DNA of 64,000 bases from JAFEBO01 sp044221315. GTDB lineage: Bacteria > Planctomycetota > Phycisphaerae > Phycisphaerales > UBA1924. Positions 33,654 through 45,010 of the stretch are shown here, in pieces; the first letter of the stretch is position 1, and each line of letters opens with the position of its first letter. The position numbers were made by a program, and so were the translations under genes. The notes beneath the pieces were generated by a model, which was not told the origin of the DNA, ran no database searches, and was given only the letters and a program-made list of their open reading frames with translations. The stretch covers positions 68,471-132,470 of the forward strand of contig JBGAPK010000009.1 of NCBI GenBank assembly GCA_044221315.1, given 5' to 3'.

Positions 33654-35504
33654 ATGCTCCGTCGCACGCACACCTGCGGCCAACTCCGCGATACCGATGT
33701 CGGTCAGACCGTTACACTCAACGGCTGGGTCCATTCGCACCGCGGGCACGGCACCGGCCTGGTTTTCATCGATCTCCGCGATCGCTACGGCCTGACGCAG
33801 CTCGTCTTCGACGGCGACGACTCCCACAAGGGCATGCTGGAGATCGCCGACAAGCTCCGCCACGAGGATGTGATCGCGGCAAAGGGCAAGGTGCGAGTGC
33901 GCACCGGCGGCGAAAACCCCAAGCTCCAGACCGGCAAGATAGAGATCGTGATCGAGGAACTGGAAATCCTCAATAAGGCGGAGACGCCCCCGTTCCTGCC
34001 CGACGACAACCCGCAGGGCGGCAAGCTTCCGAACGAAGAACTTCGCCTTGAGTATCGGTATATCGATCTGCGTCGTCCGAAGATGCAGCACATCCTCGGC
34101 ACACGCGCCAAGGCGCTCAAAGTCACCCGGGACTACTTTTACGACAACGGCTTTCTCGAGATCGAAACGCCGATTCTGTACAAGAGCACGCCCGAGGGCG
34201 CGCGTGAATTTCTCGTTCCCAGCCGGCACCAGCCGGGCGAGTGGTACGCGCTGCCGCAGAGCCCCCAGCTTTTTAAGCAGATCCTCATGGTGGCGGGCGC
34301 CGACCGTTACCTGCAGATCTGCCGCTGCTTCCGTGACGAGGACCCGCGTGCCGACCGTCAGGCCGAGTTCACGCAGATCGACCTTGAGATGTCGTTCGTG
34401 CGGCGCGAGCACGTGATGGAGATGATGGAGGGGTTCGTGCGCCGCCTCTGGAAGGACATGTGCGGCTACGACGTGCCGCCGATCCGCAAGATGCCGTACC
34501 GCGAGGCGATGGAGGACTACGGGATCGACCGTCCCGACACGCGCTATGACCTCAAGATCAAGGACATCTCCGAGATTGCGGCCAAGTCCGACTTCGGTGT
34601 GTTCAAGGACGCTCTTGCAAAGGGCGCCGACCGCCCGAAGTACAACAGCGCCAAGGGCGTGGTGAAGGCCCTGCGTGTGCCCGGCGGTGCGGAGAAACTG
34701 ACCCGCAAGATCACGGACGGCTACACCGAATTCGTAAAGGGATTCGGTGCCGGCGGCGCCGCGGTCGTCAAGATGAACGCGCAAGGCGTGCTCGAGACGG
34801 GCATCGCCAAGTTTGTCGAGCCGATCAAGGCGGAATTGGTCGCGGCGCTCGGCATGCAGCCGGGAGACACGGTGTTCTTCCTGGCGGATGCCTACTCGAT
34901 TGCGACGAAGGCGATCGGTGAACTCCGCCAGAAGGTTGCACGCGACATGGGGCTCATTCCCAAGTCCGGCGCCGAAGGCGGGCCTTGGAATTTCCTGTTC
35001 GTGATTGATTTTCCGATGTTCGAGAAGAACAAGGAAACGGGAAAATGGATCGCGATGCACCACCCGTTTACAGCGCCCCGCGACGATCAGGCAGAAGCTT
35101 TCGTCAAAGCCGACGTGAACGATGACGTACTCATCGAGTCGATCGTCTCGGCCGGGTACGACATCGTGCTGAACGGCCAGGAAATCGCGGGCGGCAGCGT
35201 GCGAATTCACGACGGCGCGGTCCAAAGCAAGGTGTTCCAGTTGCTCGGTCTCTCCCCGGCGCAGGCGGAGGAGAAGTTCTCGTTCCTGCTCCGCGCCTTG
35301 AAATTCGGGGCACCTCCGCACGCCGGCATCGCGTTCGGGTTCGACCGTCTCATCATGAACTTCGTCGGGACCGACAACATCCGCGATGTCATCGCCTTCC
35401 CGAAGACGCAGACGGGAGCCGATCTCATGACCAAGGCGCCGTCGCCCGTCACGGATCAGCAGCTCAAGGACCTGCACGTGGCGAGCACGTTCAAGCCCCA
35501 CTAG
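33654..35504 (+). CDS. aspS: Aspartyl-tRNA synthetase
   Basis: Charges tRNA-Asp. 616 residues. The N-terminal OB-fold anticodon-binding domain (GQTVTLNGWVHSHRGHGTGLVFIDLRDRYGLTQLVFD), class II motif 1 (RAKALKVTRDYFYDNGFLEIETPIL), motif 2 (RYLQICRCFRDEDPRADRQAEFTQIDLE), the bacterial GAD insertion (about residues 300-420) and motif 3 (GIAFGFDRLIM) are all present. The bacterial-type insertion and the ending TGADLMTKAPSPV...LKDLHV suggest the standard bacterial type; I cannot decide from sequence whether it also charges tRNA-Asn. Confidence 0.97.
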   Translation: MLRRTHTCGQLRDTDVGQTVTLNGWVHSHRGHGTGLVFIDLRDRYGLTQLVFDGDDSHKGMLEIADKLRHEDVIAAKGKVRVRTGGENPKLQTGKIEIVIEELEILNKAETPPFLPDDNPQGGKLPNEELRLEYRYIDLRRPKMQHILGTRAKALKVTRDYFYDNGFLEIETPILYKSTPEGAREFLVPSRHQPGEWYALPQSPQLFKQILMVAGADRYLQICRCFRDEDPRADRQAEFTQIDLEMSFVRREHVMEMMEGFVRRLWKDMCGYDVPPIRKMPYREAMEDYGIDRPDTRYDLKIKDISEIAAKSDFGVFKDALAKGADRPKYNSAKGVVKALRVPGGAEKLTRKITDGYTEFVKGFGAGGAAVVKMNAQGVLETGIAKFVEPIKAELVAALGMQPGDTVFFLADAYSIATKAIGELRQKVARDMGLIPKSGAEGGPWNFLFVIDFPMFEKNKETGKWIAMHHPFTAPRDDQAEAFVKADVNDDVLIESIVSAGYDIVLNGQEIAGGSVRIHDGAVQSKVFQLLGLSPAQAEEKFSFLLRALKFGAPPHAGIAFGFDRLIMNFVGTDNIRDVIAFPKTQTGADLMTKAPSPVTDQQLKDLHVASTFKPH

Positions 35505-35540
35505 GCACGAGGACGCTCCTTTTCGCGCCGAATCGCAAAC

Positions 35541-36248
35541 TCATGGACTGGGGATGAGAATCGTTCCTCCGTTCTCGGCGTCACGTTTTCCTTCGATGCA
35601 CTCGAGGATGACTTGTGCGACCGAGTCCGGCGGAAGAGCCCGTCGCCGCGGGAGTGTGCCCTCTCCGAACATGCTCCTCAGGAGCGCGGTCTCGACCGCT
35701 CCGGGCGCAACGGTGAAGGCGCGAACGCCGTGACGTCCCTGCTCGTTTATCACGGATTTGACGGTGAGCATCATGCTGGCCTTCGCCGCGGCGTACGCGT
35801 AGAGCCCGGGGAACGGATTGACCACCGCCATCGAGGCCACGTTGACGATGCAGCCAGTCCTCTGTGCGACCATGTGCGGGAGAGCCCGGGCGATCGCTAC
35901 GCACGGCCCGATCGCATTGACCCGGAAGATCTCCTCGATCTCCGCGGCACCGTACTCGGCGATCGGCTTGAGGTTGGTCCACCCCGCGTTGTTGACGAGC
36001 ACGTCGATCCGTCCGAGTTGTTCGAGGGCGGATGCGATCATGGCTTCAACCTCCGCGCTCAGCCCGATGTCGGCAACGTGAACAACCGCACCTGAGACGC
36101 TTGCCGCCGCGGCATCCAGGTTGGAGCGATTTCTGCCGACCAGCATCAGGCGAAAACCTGCCTCCCGAAGCAGGCGGGCCGTGGCAAGGCCGATCCCCGA
36201 GCCCGCTCCGGTGACGATGGCGGTCTTTGAAACGGCATTCGTGTTCAT
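35541..36248 (-). CDS. Short-chain dehydrogenase/reductase
   Basis: 235 residues from the ATG at 36248. NAD(P) binding GxxxGxG motif TGAGSGIG, the NNAG motif, and the catalytic Ser and Tyr-x3-Lys (NVASMAVVNPFPGLYAYAAAK) are present, and the Asp in VHVADIG fits a classical SDR. Substrate unknown. It diverges from the solute-binding protein gene with 71 bases between. Confidence 0.9.
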   Translation of the reverse strand: MNTNAVSKTAIVTGAGSGIGLATARLLREAGFRLMLVGRNRSNLDAAAASVSGAVVHVADIGLSAEVEAMIASALEQLGRIDVLVNNAGWTNLKPIAEYGAAEIEEIFRVNAIGPCVAIARALPHMVAQRTGCIVNVASMAVVNPFPGLYAYAAAKASMMLTVKSVINEQGRHGVRAFTVAPGAVETALLRSMFGEGTLPRRRALPPDSVAQVILECIEGKRDAENGGTILIPSP

Positions 36249-36307
36249 GACCGATTGTTCGGCGGACGGATCGGGCCGGATGCAGGTATTCCGGCGAGCG
36301 AAGTCTC

Positions 36308-36313
36308 TAGACT
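36308..36313 (+). promoter_or_regulatory. Candidate -10 box of the solute-binding protein gene
   Basis: TAGACT, 6 bases before the GTG at 36320; no Shine-Dalgarno sequence. Confidence 0.45.
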
Positions 36314-36319
36314 CTCGGT

Positions 36320-37879
36320 GTGACGTTCCGCATTCTTTCACTCTTCGGGGCGCTCCTGATCATCCTCGGGGTGCCCTTCCTGTTGCGCCCGACCAATGCG
36401 CCGAGCAATGCGGGCAAGGACGTTGCGCGGCTCATCATCATGACCCCGCATGTTTCGCAGATTTCCTCAGAATTCGGCCCGGCGTTCGAGGCTTGGCACA
36501 AACGTACTTACGGCACGCCGGTCGCGATCGACTGGCGCGGGCCGCTCGGCACGAGCGAGATTCTCAAGCTGCTGCAGAGCCAGTACAACGCGGCAATCCG
36601 GCGCGGAACACTCAAGCCCGACGGCTCGTGCCCGGTTGCAACTGTGGATTACGACCTGATTTTCGGCGGTGGCGCCTTCGATCATGGTCGGCTGAAGTTG
36701 GGCGAGGGGGTGACAGTTTCCATCCGGGATGGAGACAAGGCTTCAACCAAGAACGTGCCGATGTCCGTTCCGGCGGGGTTTTCCCAGAAACAACTCGACG
36801 AGTGGTTTGGCGAGAACCGGATCGGTTCGGCACTTTTGTACGACCCGCAGCAGTACTGGATCGGCAACGTTCTGTCGGGATTTGGCATCGTCTTCAACCG
36901 CGACCTGCTCCAGCGCATGGAACTGCAGGACCCAACGTCATTCGAGGATCTCACCAACCCTCGGCTTCAGGGAATGGTCGCGCTCGCCGATCCGCGCCAG
37001 TCGGGGTCGATCGCAACCGCCTTCGACTCGATTCTGAGCAACTATGGCTGGGAAAAGGGCTGGCGAATACTCCGCGAGATGTGCGCCAACGCCCGGTATT
37101 TCACAAACTCCTCCACCAAACCGCCGATCGATATCAGTCTCGGTGAAGGCGCTATCGGTCTTGCGATTGATTTTTACGGGCGCAGCCAGGCGCAGGCGAT
37201 CGCCAGTCCGGGTGAAGATCCCGCCCACGTCCGGGTCGGGTACATCGATCCCAGGGGAACTGCGTCTATCGATACCGATTCGATCTCCATTCTTCGAGGC
37301 GGCCCGAATCCCGAAATCGCGAGAAGGTTCGTCGAGTTCGTACTGACCATCGAGGGGCAAGCGCTCTGGGATTTTCCCATTCAGAGCGCCGCCTCGCCGG
37401 TGCTCGACGGCGTAACGCTCGGACCGAAGCACTACAAACTCCGGCGAATGCCGATCCGACGCATCATGTACGAGAAGTACGCGAAGGAACTGGTCGACAA
37501 GGTGGACCCGTACGACATCGCCTCGACGGTCAAGCCCGCCGGATGGCGATCCGCGATCGGAGTGATGATGGGCGCGTTCGCGATCGATAACTCCGATCTG
37601 CAGCGTGCCGCATGGAACGCGCTGAACCGTGCTAAAGCCGAACCGGCGTTTCCGAGAGATATTCTGGCCCAGATGGAATCGGACTTCTTTGCGTGGCCGA
37701 TGACGCCGGGTGCGGACGGCAAGGAAGTCGCGTTCACGCCGGAAACCTGCCAGTCGATCGTCTCCTCCTGGAAATCCCCGGGAGCACAAAGGCGCTGCGA
37801 AATCGCCTACACGAAGTTCTTTCGTGACAAATACGAACACATGCTTTCCCTGTACGGGAGCGCCCGAAAAGAGCACTGA
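36320..37879 (+). CDS. ABC transporter extracellular solute-binding protein
   Basis: 519 residues with an N-terminal hydrophobic export or anchor segment (ILSLFGALLIILGVPFLLRP). The rest reads as a periplasmic binding protein of the iron/polyamine type: LIIMTPHVSQISSEFGPAFEAWHKRTYGTPVAIDWRG, then FGIVFNRDLLQRM, MVALADPRQSGSIATAFDSILSNYGWEKGWRILRE and the later PVLDGV region. The hydrophobic N terminus lacks an obvious cleavage site, so it may stay membrane-anchored. No permease or ATPase gene is beside it. Ligand unknown. Confidence 0.8.
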   Translation: MTFRILSLFGALLIILGVPFLLRPTNAPSNAGKDVARLIIMTPHVSQISSEFGPAFEAWHKRTYGTPVAIDWRGPLGTSEILKLLQSQYNAAIRRGTLKPDGSCPVATVDYDLIFGGGAFDHGRLKLGEGVTVSIRDGDKASTKNVPMSVPAGFSQKQLDEWFGENRIGSALLYDPQQYWIGNVLSGFGIVFNRDLLQRMELQDPTSFEDLTNPRLQGMVALADPRQSGSIATAFDSILSNYGWEKGWRILREMCANARYFTNSSTKPPIDISLGEGAIGLAIDFYGRSQAQAIASPGEDPAHVRVGYIDPRGTASIDTDSISILRGGPNPEIARRFVEFVLTIEGQALWDFPIQSAASPVLDGVTLGPKHYKLRRMPIRRIMYEKYAKELVDKVDPYDIASTVKPAGWRSAIGVMMGAFAIDNSDLQRAAWNALNRAKAEPAFPRDILAQMESDFFAWPMTPGADGKEVAFTPETCQSIVSSWKSPGAQRRCEIAYTKFFRDKYEHMLSLYGSARKEH

Positions 37880-37916
37880 TCGGGGAGGTCGATGCCCCGC
37901 GTGCCGATAGAGTGTC

Positions 37917-39479
37917 ATGGTGCCTCACCCGAGCACAAACCCGTCCGGAACGAGCTTCACAAAGATCGTCGCCACGATCGGGCCGGGGAGCGAATCTCCG
38001 GAGACGGTCCGCAAGCTCATCGAGGCGGGCGTCGCCATCTTTCGTTTCAACTTCTCGCACGGCGATTTCGCCGCCCACGAAAGACGGCTCGATGTTGTCC
38101 GCCAGACGTCCGCCGAAATGGACCGCCCGATCGCGTGTCTCGGCGACCTGCAGGGCCCGAAGATTCGCGTCGGGCGGGTTGAAGCTCCCGGGATAGAGAT
38201 CATGCCCGGCCAGACCGTGGTGTTTCGCAACGACCTGGACGTTGCGCGCGTTGAAACGGCGCCCTCGCGCGAAACCGTTGTCGTTCTTCCGACAACGTAC
38301 GCCCCGATCGTCCTCGAGGTCGAGCCCGGTCAAAGGGTCCTCATCAACGATGGCGCGATCCGGCTGCTCGCACTGTCGGGCGATCGGATGGACGAGCTCC
38401 GCTGCACGGTTACGGTGGGTGGCCTTGTCACCAGCGGCAAGGGAATCAACCTCCCGCAGAGCGTCGTCGCGGCGCCCGCAATCACGGATCGTGATTGGGA
38501 GTGCGTTGCTTGGGCGGTGGACAATCAACTCGACTTTCTGGCCCTTAGCTTTGTCCGGACCGCGGCCGAAGTGCTCGAGCTCAAGGCGCGAATCGCGACG
38601 CTTTGCCCTTCTACCCGGTGCGCCGATCTCAAAGGCGAGTCGGCTTCCATGCCCGTTATTGCCAAAATCGAAAAGCCCCAGGCGGTTGAGAACATCGAGT
38701 CCATTATCCGTGCCGCCGACGGCATCATCGTCGCGAGAGGCGATCTGGGCGTCGAGATGGACATCGCGCGCGTGCCGGTCGTGCAGAAGTCGCTCATCGC
38801 CGCGGCACACAACTGGGGAAAGCCTGTCATTGTCGCCACGCAGATGCTCGAATCGATGATCGAGAATCCATCACCGACCCGCGCCGAGGCGAGCGACGTC
38901 GCGAACGCCGTCTTCGACGGGGCCGACGCGGTAATGCTTTCGGCCGAAACGGCGACGGGCAAGTGGCCGGTTTTGGCGGTCGAGACGATGCGCCGAATCG
39001 CTTCGGTCGCGGAGGAGCGCATCGCCGAGATTCCCTCCCATCACGAAGCCCCGCGCGAACTCGTCCAGAGCCGATACCAGACCGCCGCGCTCGCCCACGG
39101 CGCCTGGCAGATCGCACGGGACATCGGCGCCAAGGCGGTCGTCTGCTGGTCGGAGGCCGGCGGCACGGCCCGCTATCTCTCACAGAACGACTTCGATATT
39201 CCCATCATCGCCTATTCGTCGTCGCTTCGGGCGTGCCGGCGCATGGCGATTCTCCGCGCCGTCACCGCCGTCTGCCTGAGGGTTCCCGACGGACCATCTC
39301 CGCTTGCATCTTGGAACGAACAGGTGGACCGCTTTCTACTCTCCCGCAAGTTCGCCAATCAGGGAGATCCGATCGTCATACTCTGCGGCCGGCCGCTGGG
39401 CACTGCGAAATCTGTGAACGTCGTCGCCGTGCACAGAGTCGGTTCCGACGTTTCGGGCTTCCGCGCCCATGTTCATTAG
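37917..39479 (+). CDS. pyk: Pyruvate kinase
   Basis: Converts phosphoenolpyruvate and ADP to pyruvate and ATP in glycolysis. 520 residues. Conserved blocks: TKIVATIGPGSESPETVRKLIEAGVAIFRFNFSHG, CLGDLQGPKIRVG, KGINLP, the catalytic Lys in PVIAKIEKPQAVENI, IIVARGDLGVEMD and the nucleotide-binding PVIVATQMLESMIENPSPTRAEASDVANAVFDGADAVMLSAETATGKWP. The C-terminal regulatory domain is present but short in its last motif. Start is the ATG at 37917; a GATAGAGT stretch lies just before it. Confidence 0.96.
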   Translation: MVPHPSTNPSGTSFTKIVATIGPGSESPETVRKLIEAGVAIFRFNFSHGDFAAHERRLDVVRQTSAEMDRPIACLGDLQGPKIRVGRVEAPGIEIMPGQTVVFRNDLDVARVETAPSRETVVVLPTTYAPIVLEVEPGQRVLINDGAIRLLALSGDRMDELRCTVTVGGLVTSGKGINLPQSVVAAPAITDRDWECVAWAVDNQLDFLALSFVRTAAEVLELKARIATLCPSTRCADLKGESASMPVIAKIEKPQAVENIESIIRAADGIIVARGDLGVEMDIARVPVVQKSLIAAAHNWGKPVIVATQMLESMIENPSPTRAEASDVANAVFDGADAVMLSAETATGKWPVLAVETMRRIASVAEERIAEIPSHHEAPRELVQSRYQTAALAHGAWQIARDIGAKAVVCWSEAGGTARYLSQNDFDIPIIAYSSSLRACRRMAILRAVTAVCLRVPDGPSPLASWNEQVDRFLLSRKFANQGDPIVILCGRPLGTAKSVNVVAVHRVGSDVSGFRAHVH

Positions 39480-39633
39480 GCACACCCGCCCGTCCATCAT
39501 CGACTGCGTAAATCGGCACCTTTGCCTCATGCCTGCGAGGGTCTCCGCTTCAGCCACGGCGCTCCCTCTTTTCATGCCCATTGCATTTGCTCCCTGTGTC
39601 ACGGTGCCTCGGTGGTGAATGTCTTTTCATCCG

Positions 39634-39639
39634 TACACT
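39634..39639 (+). promoter_or_regulatory. Candidate -10 box of cinA
   Basis: TACACT, 6 bases before the ATG at 39646; no Shine-Dalgarno sequence. It lies inside the longer frame that begins at 39619, which argues for the downstream start. Confidence 0.5.
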
Positions 39640-39645
39640 CGCTCC

Positions 39646-40962
39646 ATGCACCGAACCGCGGCCATCATTTCCCAGGGCGACGAGATCGTCATTGGCCAGA
39701 CGCTCGATACCAACAGCAAGTGGATTGCGGCTCGACTCCTCGAAATCGGCATCGTTCCAATCGAGCATGTATCGCTTCCCGACGATCGCGCCGCGATCGC
39801 CGCCGCCTTCACTCGCCTCGCGGCCGGCGTCGATCTGATCATCTGCTCCGGCGGCCTTGGCCCGACCGCGGATGATCTAACCCGTTTCGCCCTCGCAGAC
39901 GCGACGAGCGACACACTCATTGAAGATGCCGAATCTCTCACGCAAATCACGGCGTGGTTCGCCGCCCGGGGGCGGGCCATGAACGACTTGAACAAAGTTC
40001 AAGCCCTGCGCCCAAGCCGTGCGACGATGCTGCCGAACGCGCATGGCACCGCACCGGGAATTCTTGCCATTTCCGGGCCGTGCAACATCTTCTGCCTGCC
40101 GGGCCCCCCGCGCGAATTGGCCCCGATGTTCGATCACTTCGTCGTGCCAAGGCTTCAACCCGACCGCGCCCGAACTGTTCGCGTCCGAGTCCTGCACACG
40201 ATCGGGCTCGGAGAATCGGACATCGCCCTGCGGCTTCGCGGCGCTCCCGGAGGAGACCTGATGGCGCGCGAACGGATGCCATTGGTGGGCACGACCGCCT
40301 CGAACAGCGTGGTTTCCTGCCGAATCCGGTACGAGGGAACGCTCGCGGTCCATGAAGCCGAGGAATTGGTCTCACGCGACGAGGCCTCCATCCGCGCTCT
40401 GATCGGGGAGGCTGTCTTTGGCACTGGCGATGACACACTCGCCTCGGTGATCGTGCGCTCGCTCAAGAATCGGTCGCAAACACTCGCGACAGTCGAAAGC
40501 TGCACGGGCGGGCTGATCGCAGCACAGATCACCGACGTGCCCGGAGCGTCGGACGTGTACCGATCCGGTTGGGTGACGTACGCCAACCAGACCAAGTCGC
40601 GCGAAGTAGGAGTTGACTCCGGGCTTTTCAAGGAGACCGGCGGCGAAAGCGCTCCCGGAGCCGTCAGTTCCGAGGTCGCCCTGGCAATGGCCGAAGGGGG
40701 CCTGCGCGAGGCCAAGGCCGATTTCGCTCTCGCCGTCACGGGCATCGCAGGTCCCGACGGCGGCACGCCCGACAAACCTGTCGGCACTGTTTTCATCGCG
40801 CTCGCGGCCGCCCACGCACCACCCGACGTTCGCCGGTTTGCTTTCACCGGCGATCGCAGCGCCGTTCGGGAGTGGTCAGCGCGGGCAGCCCTGGCGATGC
40901 TGTGGTTGTCCCTGTGCGGACGGCAGGAGGTGCGATTGCTGCGGGAGGTGGGACGTTCGTAG
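39646..40962 (+). CDS. cinA: CinA family protein (nicotinamide-nucleotide amidohydrolase)
   Basis: 438 residues, the full two-domain form. The N-terminal COG1058/MoaB-like domain shows IISQGDEIVIGQTLDTNSKWIAARL, LIICSGGLGPTADDLTR and FCLPGPPRELAPMF, and should have ADP-ribose pyrophosphatase activity. The C-terminal amidase domain shows LATVESCTGGLIAAQITDVPGASDVYRSGWVTYAN and AVTGIAGPDGGTPDKPVGTVFIAL, which deamidates NMN to nicotinate mononucleotide in NAD salvage. The two active centres look intact. Converges on the HerA-like gene with three bases between. Confidence 0.95.
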   Translation: MHRTAAIISQGDEIVIGQTLDTNSKWIAARLLEIGIVPIEHVSLPDDRAAIAAAFTRLAAGVDLIICSGGLGPTADDLTRFALADATSDTLIEDAESLTQITAWFAARGRAMNDLNKVQALRPSRATMLPNAHGTAPGILAISGPCNIFCLPGPPRELAPMFDHFVVPRLQPDRARTVRVRVLHTIGLGESDIALRLRGAPGGDLMARERMPLVGTTASNSVVSCRIRYEGTLAVHEAEELVSRDEASIRALIGEAVFGTGDDTLASVIVRSLKNRSQTLATVESCTGGLIAAQITDVPGASDVYRSGWVTYANQTKSREVGVDSGLFKETGGESAPGAVSSEVALAMAEGGLREAKADFALAVTGIAGPDGGTPDKPVGTVFIALAAAHAPPDVRRFAFTGDRSAVREWSARAALAMLWLSLCGRQEVRLLREVGRS

Positions 40963-40965
40963 GCT

Positions 40966-43392
<2,427 letters not shown>

Positions 43393-43471
43393 CGCTGTTC
43401 TCCCGCCCCGACAATGTAGCCGATCACAACAACGAGCCGGCGACGGTTCAGTGCAGTGGCTTCCGAACGGT

Positions 43472-43477
43472 TATTCT
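43472..43477 (+). promoter_or_regulatory. Candidate -10 box of the HlyD-type gene
   Basis: TATTCT, 6 bases before the ATG at 43484; no Shine-Dalgarno sequence. It would start the efflux operon. Confidence 0.5.
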
Positions 43478-43483
43478 CCACGC

Positions 43484-45010
43484 ATGGATTCTGAAAATCA
43501 CCCCGCGACCACCCCCGCCGCGCCGTCGAATTCTACCGCGGGTGCCGAGTCCCGGTGCGCTCCCGTCGGCCCACCCGTAAGCCCCGGACGCGGCAGGCGG
43601 TTCACCGTTCGACTGATCGCGGGCATTGCCGTGGTCGTCGCGATCGTCCTCGCCGTTCCGTGGATTCGCTTCGCGCTGAGCACCGTTTCGACCGACGACG
43701 CTTATGTCAACGGCCACGTGACGTTCGTCGCTCCGCGCGTTTCCGGACAGGTCACGCGTGTCCTCGTGGACGACAACAACCGCGTTCGCAAGGGTGATTT
43801 GCTCGTCGAACTCGACAAGCAACCGTACCGGATCGCCGTCGAAATCGCCGAATCGGCCGTGGGCATCGCCAAGGCCAATCTCGTCGCCGCCATCGCCCAG
43901 GCACGCGGTATGGAAGGCGAGATGCGCAGCCTCCGCTTCGGGCTTGAGCGGTCGATCGAGAGCGTCAATAACCAGATCGAACTCCTGAAATCCAAAGTCG
44001 CGACCCTTGATGCTCAGAAGGCCGTTCTCGCACGAGCCCAGAGCGACTATGACCGCGCGCTCAAGGCAGGCGAAGCCGGCGGAATCTCCCGCGAAGAAAT
44101 CGACCACCGCAAGCAGGCCCTGCTCGTGGCCCAGGCCCAGATCGATGAGGCAACCCAGGGCGTCTACCAGTCGCGGGTTTCCCTGGGCCTCGCCCCCCGG
44201 CCGGCAGAGGGCGAAGCGCTTACCAGCGTCCCGGCAGACCTCGATCAGACATTTTCTTCCGTCCGCGAGGCTCAGGCCAAGCTCTTTCAGGCCGCCGCCC
44301 AGCTCGGCATCGTCAACTCCTTCGAGAAATCGCCCCGCCGGATGGTGGAGGATTTCAAAAATCGCGATCCGGGCGGAGACATCGATCGCATCTACGCCGA
44401 TCTGCTCAAGTCCGCCCCCAGCATCAAGCAGGCCGAAGCTAGGGTCATCGAGGCCGAACGCCAGCTCGAACAGTCAAAGCTCAATCTGAGCTATTGCGAC
44501 GTCATCTCGGAAATCGACGGCGCCGTCACGCGCCGGAATGTCAACCCCGGAAACAACGTGGTGGTGGGGCAGTCCCTCATGGCCGTGCGATCGCTCACCG
44601 AAATCTGGATCGATGCCAACTTCAAAGAGACCCAGCTCGCCGACCTTCGGATCGGTCACCACGTCGATCTCGACGTCGACATGTACGGCGGACGCCACAA
44701 GTTCAAGGGAAGAATTTCCGGCTTCACCATGGGAACCGGCTCCACCCTCGCCCTTCTTCCCGCGGAGAATGCCACCGGCAATTTCGTGAAAGTCGTTCAG
44801 CGTCTCCCTGTTCGAATCGACCTGATCGATTACAACGCGGACGAGTTCCCCCTGTTCGTCGGGCTGTCGGTGACCCCCTCGGTGCTGATCAACCAGCCTC
44901 CGACCGGTCCCGACGCCGGCAGAATTCTCCAGCCTCAGATTCGTGCATCGGACCAAATCCGGCAGACCACCGAGGCGCCCAAACCCGCTCCCGCGGAGGC
45001 GTCGAAATGA
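43484..45010 (+). CDS. HlyD/EmrA-type membrane fusion protein
   Basis: 508 residues. One membrane helix near residues 45-62 (LIAGIAVVVAIVLAVPWIRFAL) anchors a periplasmic adaptor with a biotinyl-lipoyl-like half (VNGHVTFVAPRVSGQVTRVLVDDNNRVRKGDLLVELD), a long alpha-helical hairpin (residues about 115-335) and the second lipoyl half and barrel (SYCDVISEIDGAVTRRNVNPGNNVVVGQSLMAVRSLTEIWIDANFKETQLADLRIGHHV). This is the partner of an MFS pump in EmrAB-type efflux. Stop overlaps the start of the pump gene (ATGA). Confidence 0.93.
   Translation: MDSENHPATTPAAPSNSTAGAESRCAPVGPPVSPGRGRRFTVRLIAGIAVVVAIVLAVPWIRFALSTVSTDDAYVNGHVTFVAPRVSGQVTRVLVDDNNRVRKGDLLVELDKQPYRIAVEIAESAVGIAKANLVAAIAQARGMEGEMRSLRFGLERSIESVNNQIELLKSKVATLDAQKAVLARAQSDYDRALKAGEAGGISREEIDHRKQALLVAQAQIDEATQGVYQSRVSLGLAPRPAEGEALTSVPADLDQTFSSVREAQAKLFQAAAQLGIVNSFEKSPRRMVEDFKNRDPGGDIDRIYADLLKSAPSIKQAEARVIEAERQLEQSKLNLSYCDVISEIDGAVTRRNVNPGNNVVVGQSLMAVRSLTEIWIDANFKETQLADLRIGHHVDLDVDMYGGRHKFKGRISGFTMGTGSTLALLPAENATGNFVKVVQRLPVRIDLIDYNADEFPLFVGLSVTPSVLINQPPTGPDAGRILQPQIRASDQIRQTTEAPKPAPAEASK

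Noticed and set aside
33228..35501. A 757-residue minus-strand frame across aspS
   Set aside because: Antisense shadow of the aspartyl-tRNA synthetase gene, rich in Arg/His and without motifs.
37908..37913. TAGAGT as a -10 box of pyruvate kinase
   Set aside because: It ends only 3 bases before the ATG, too close for transcription to begin at or before the start codon, so I did not count it with the leaderless set.
44494..45006. In-frame extension upstream of the MFS transporter start
   Set aside because: It runs in another frame through the HlyD-type gene. The ATG at 45007 overlaps that gene's stop and gives a normal DHA2 N terminus.
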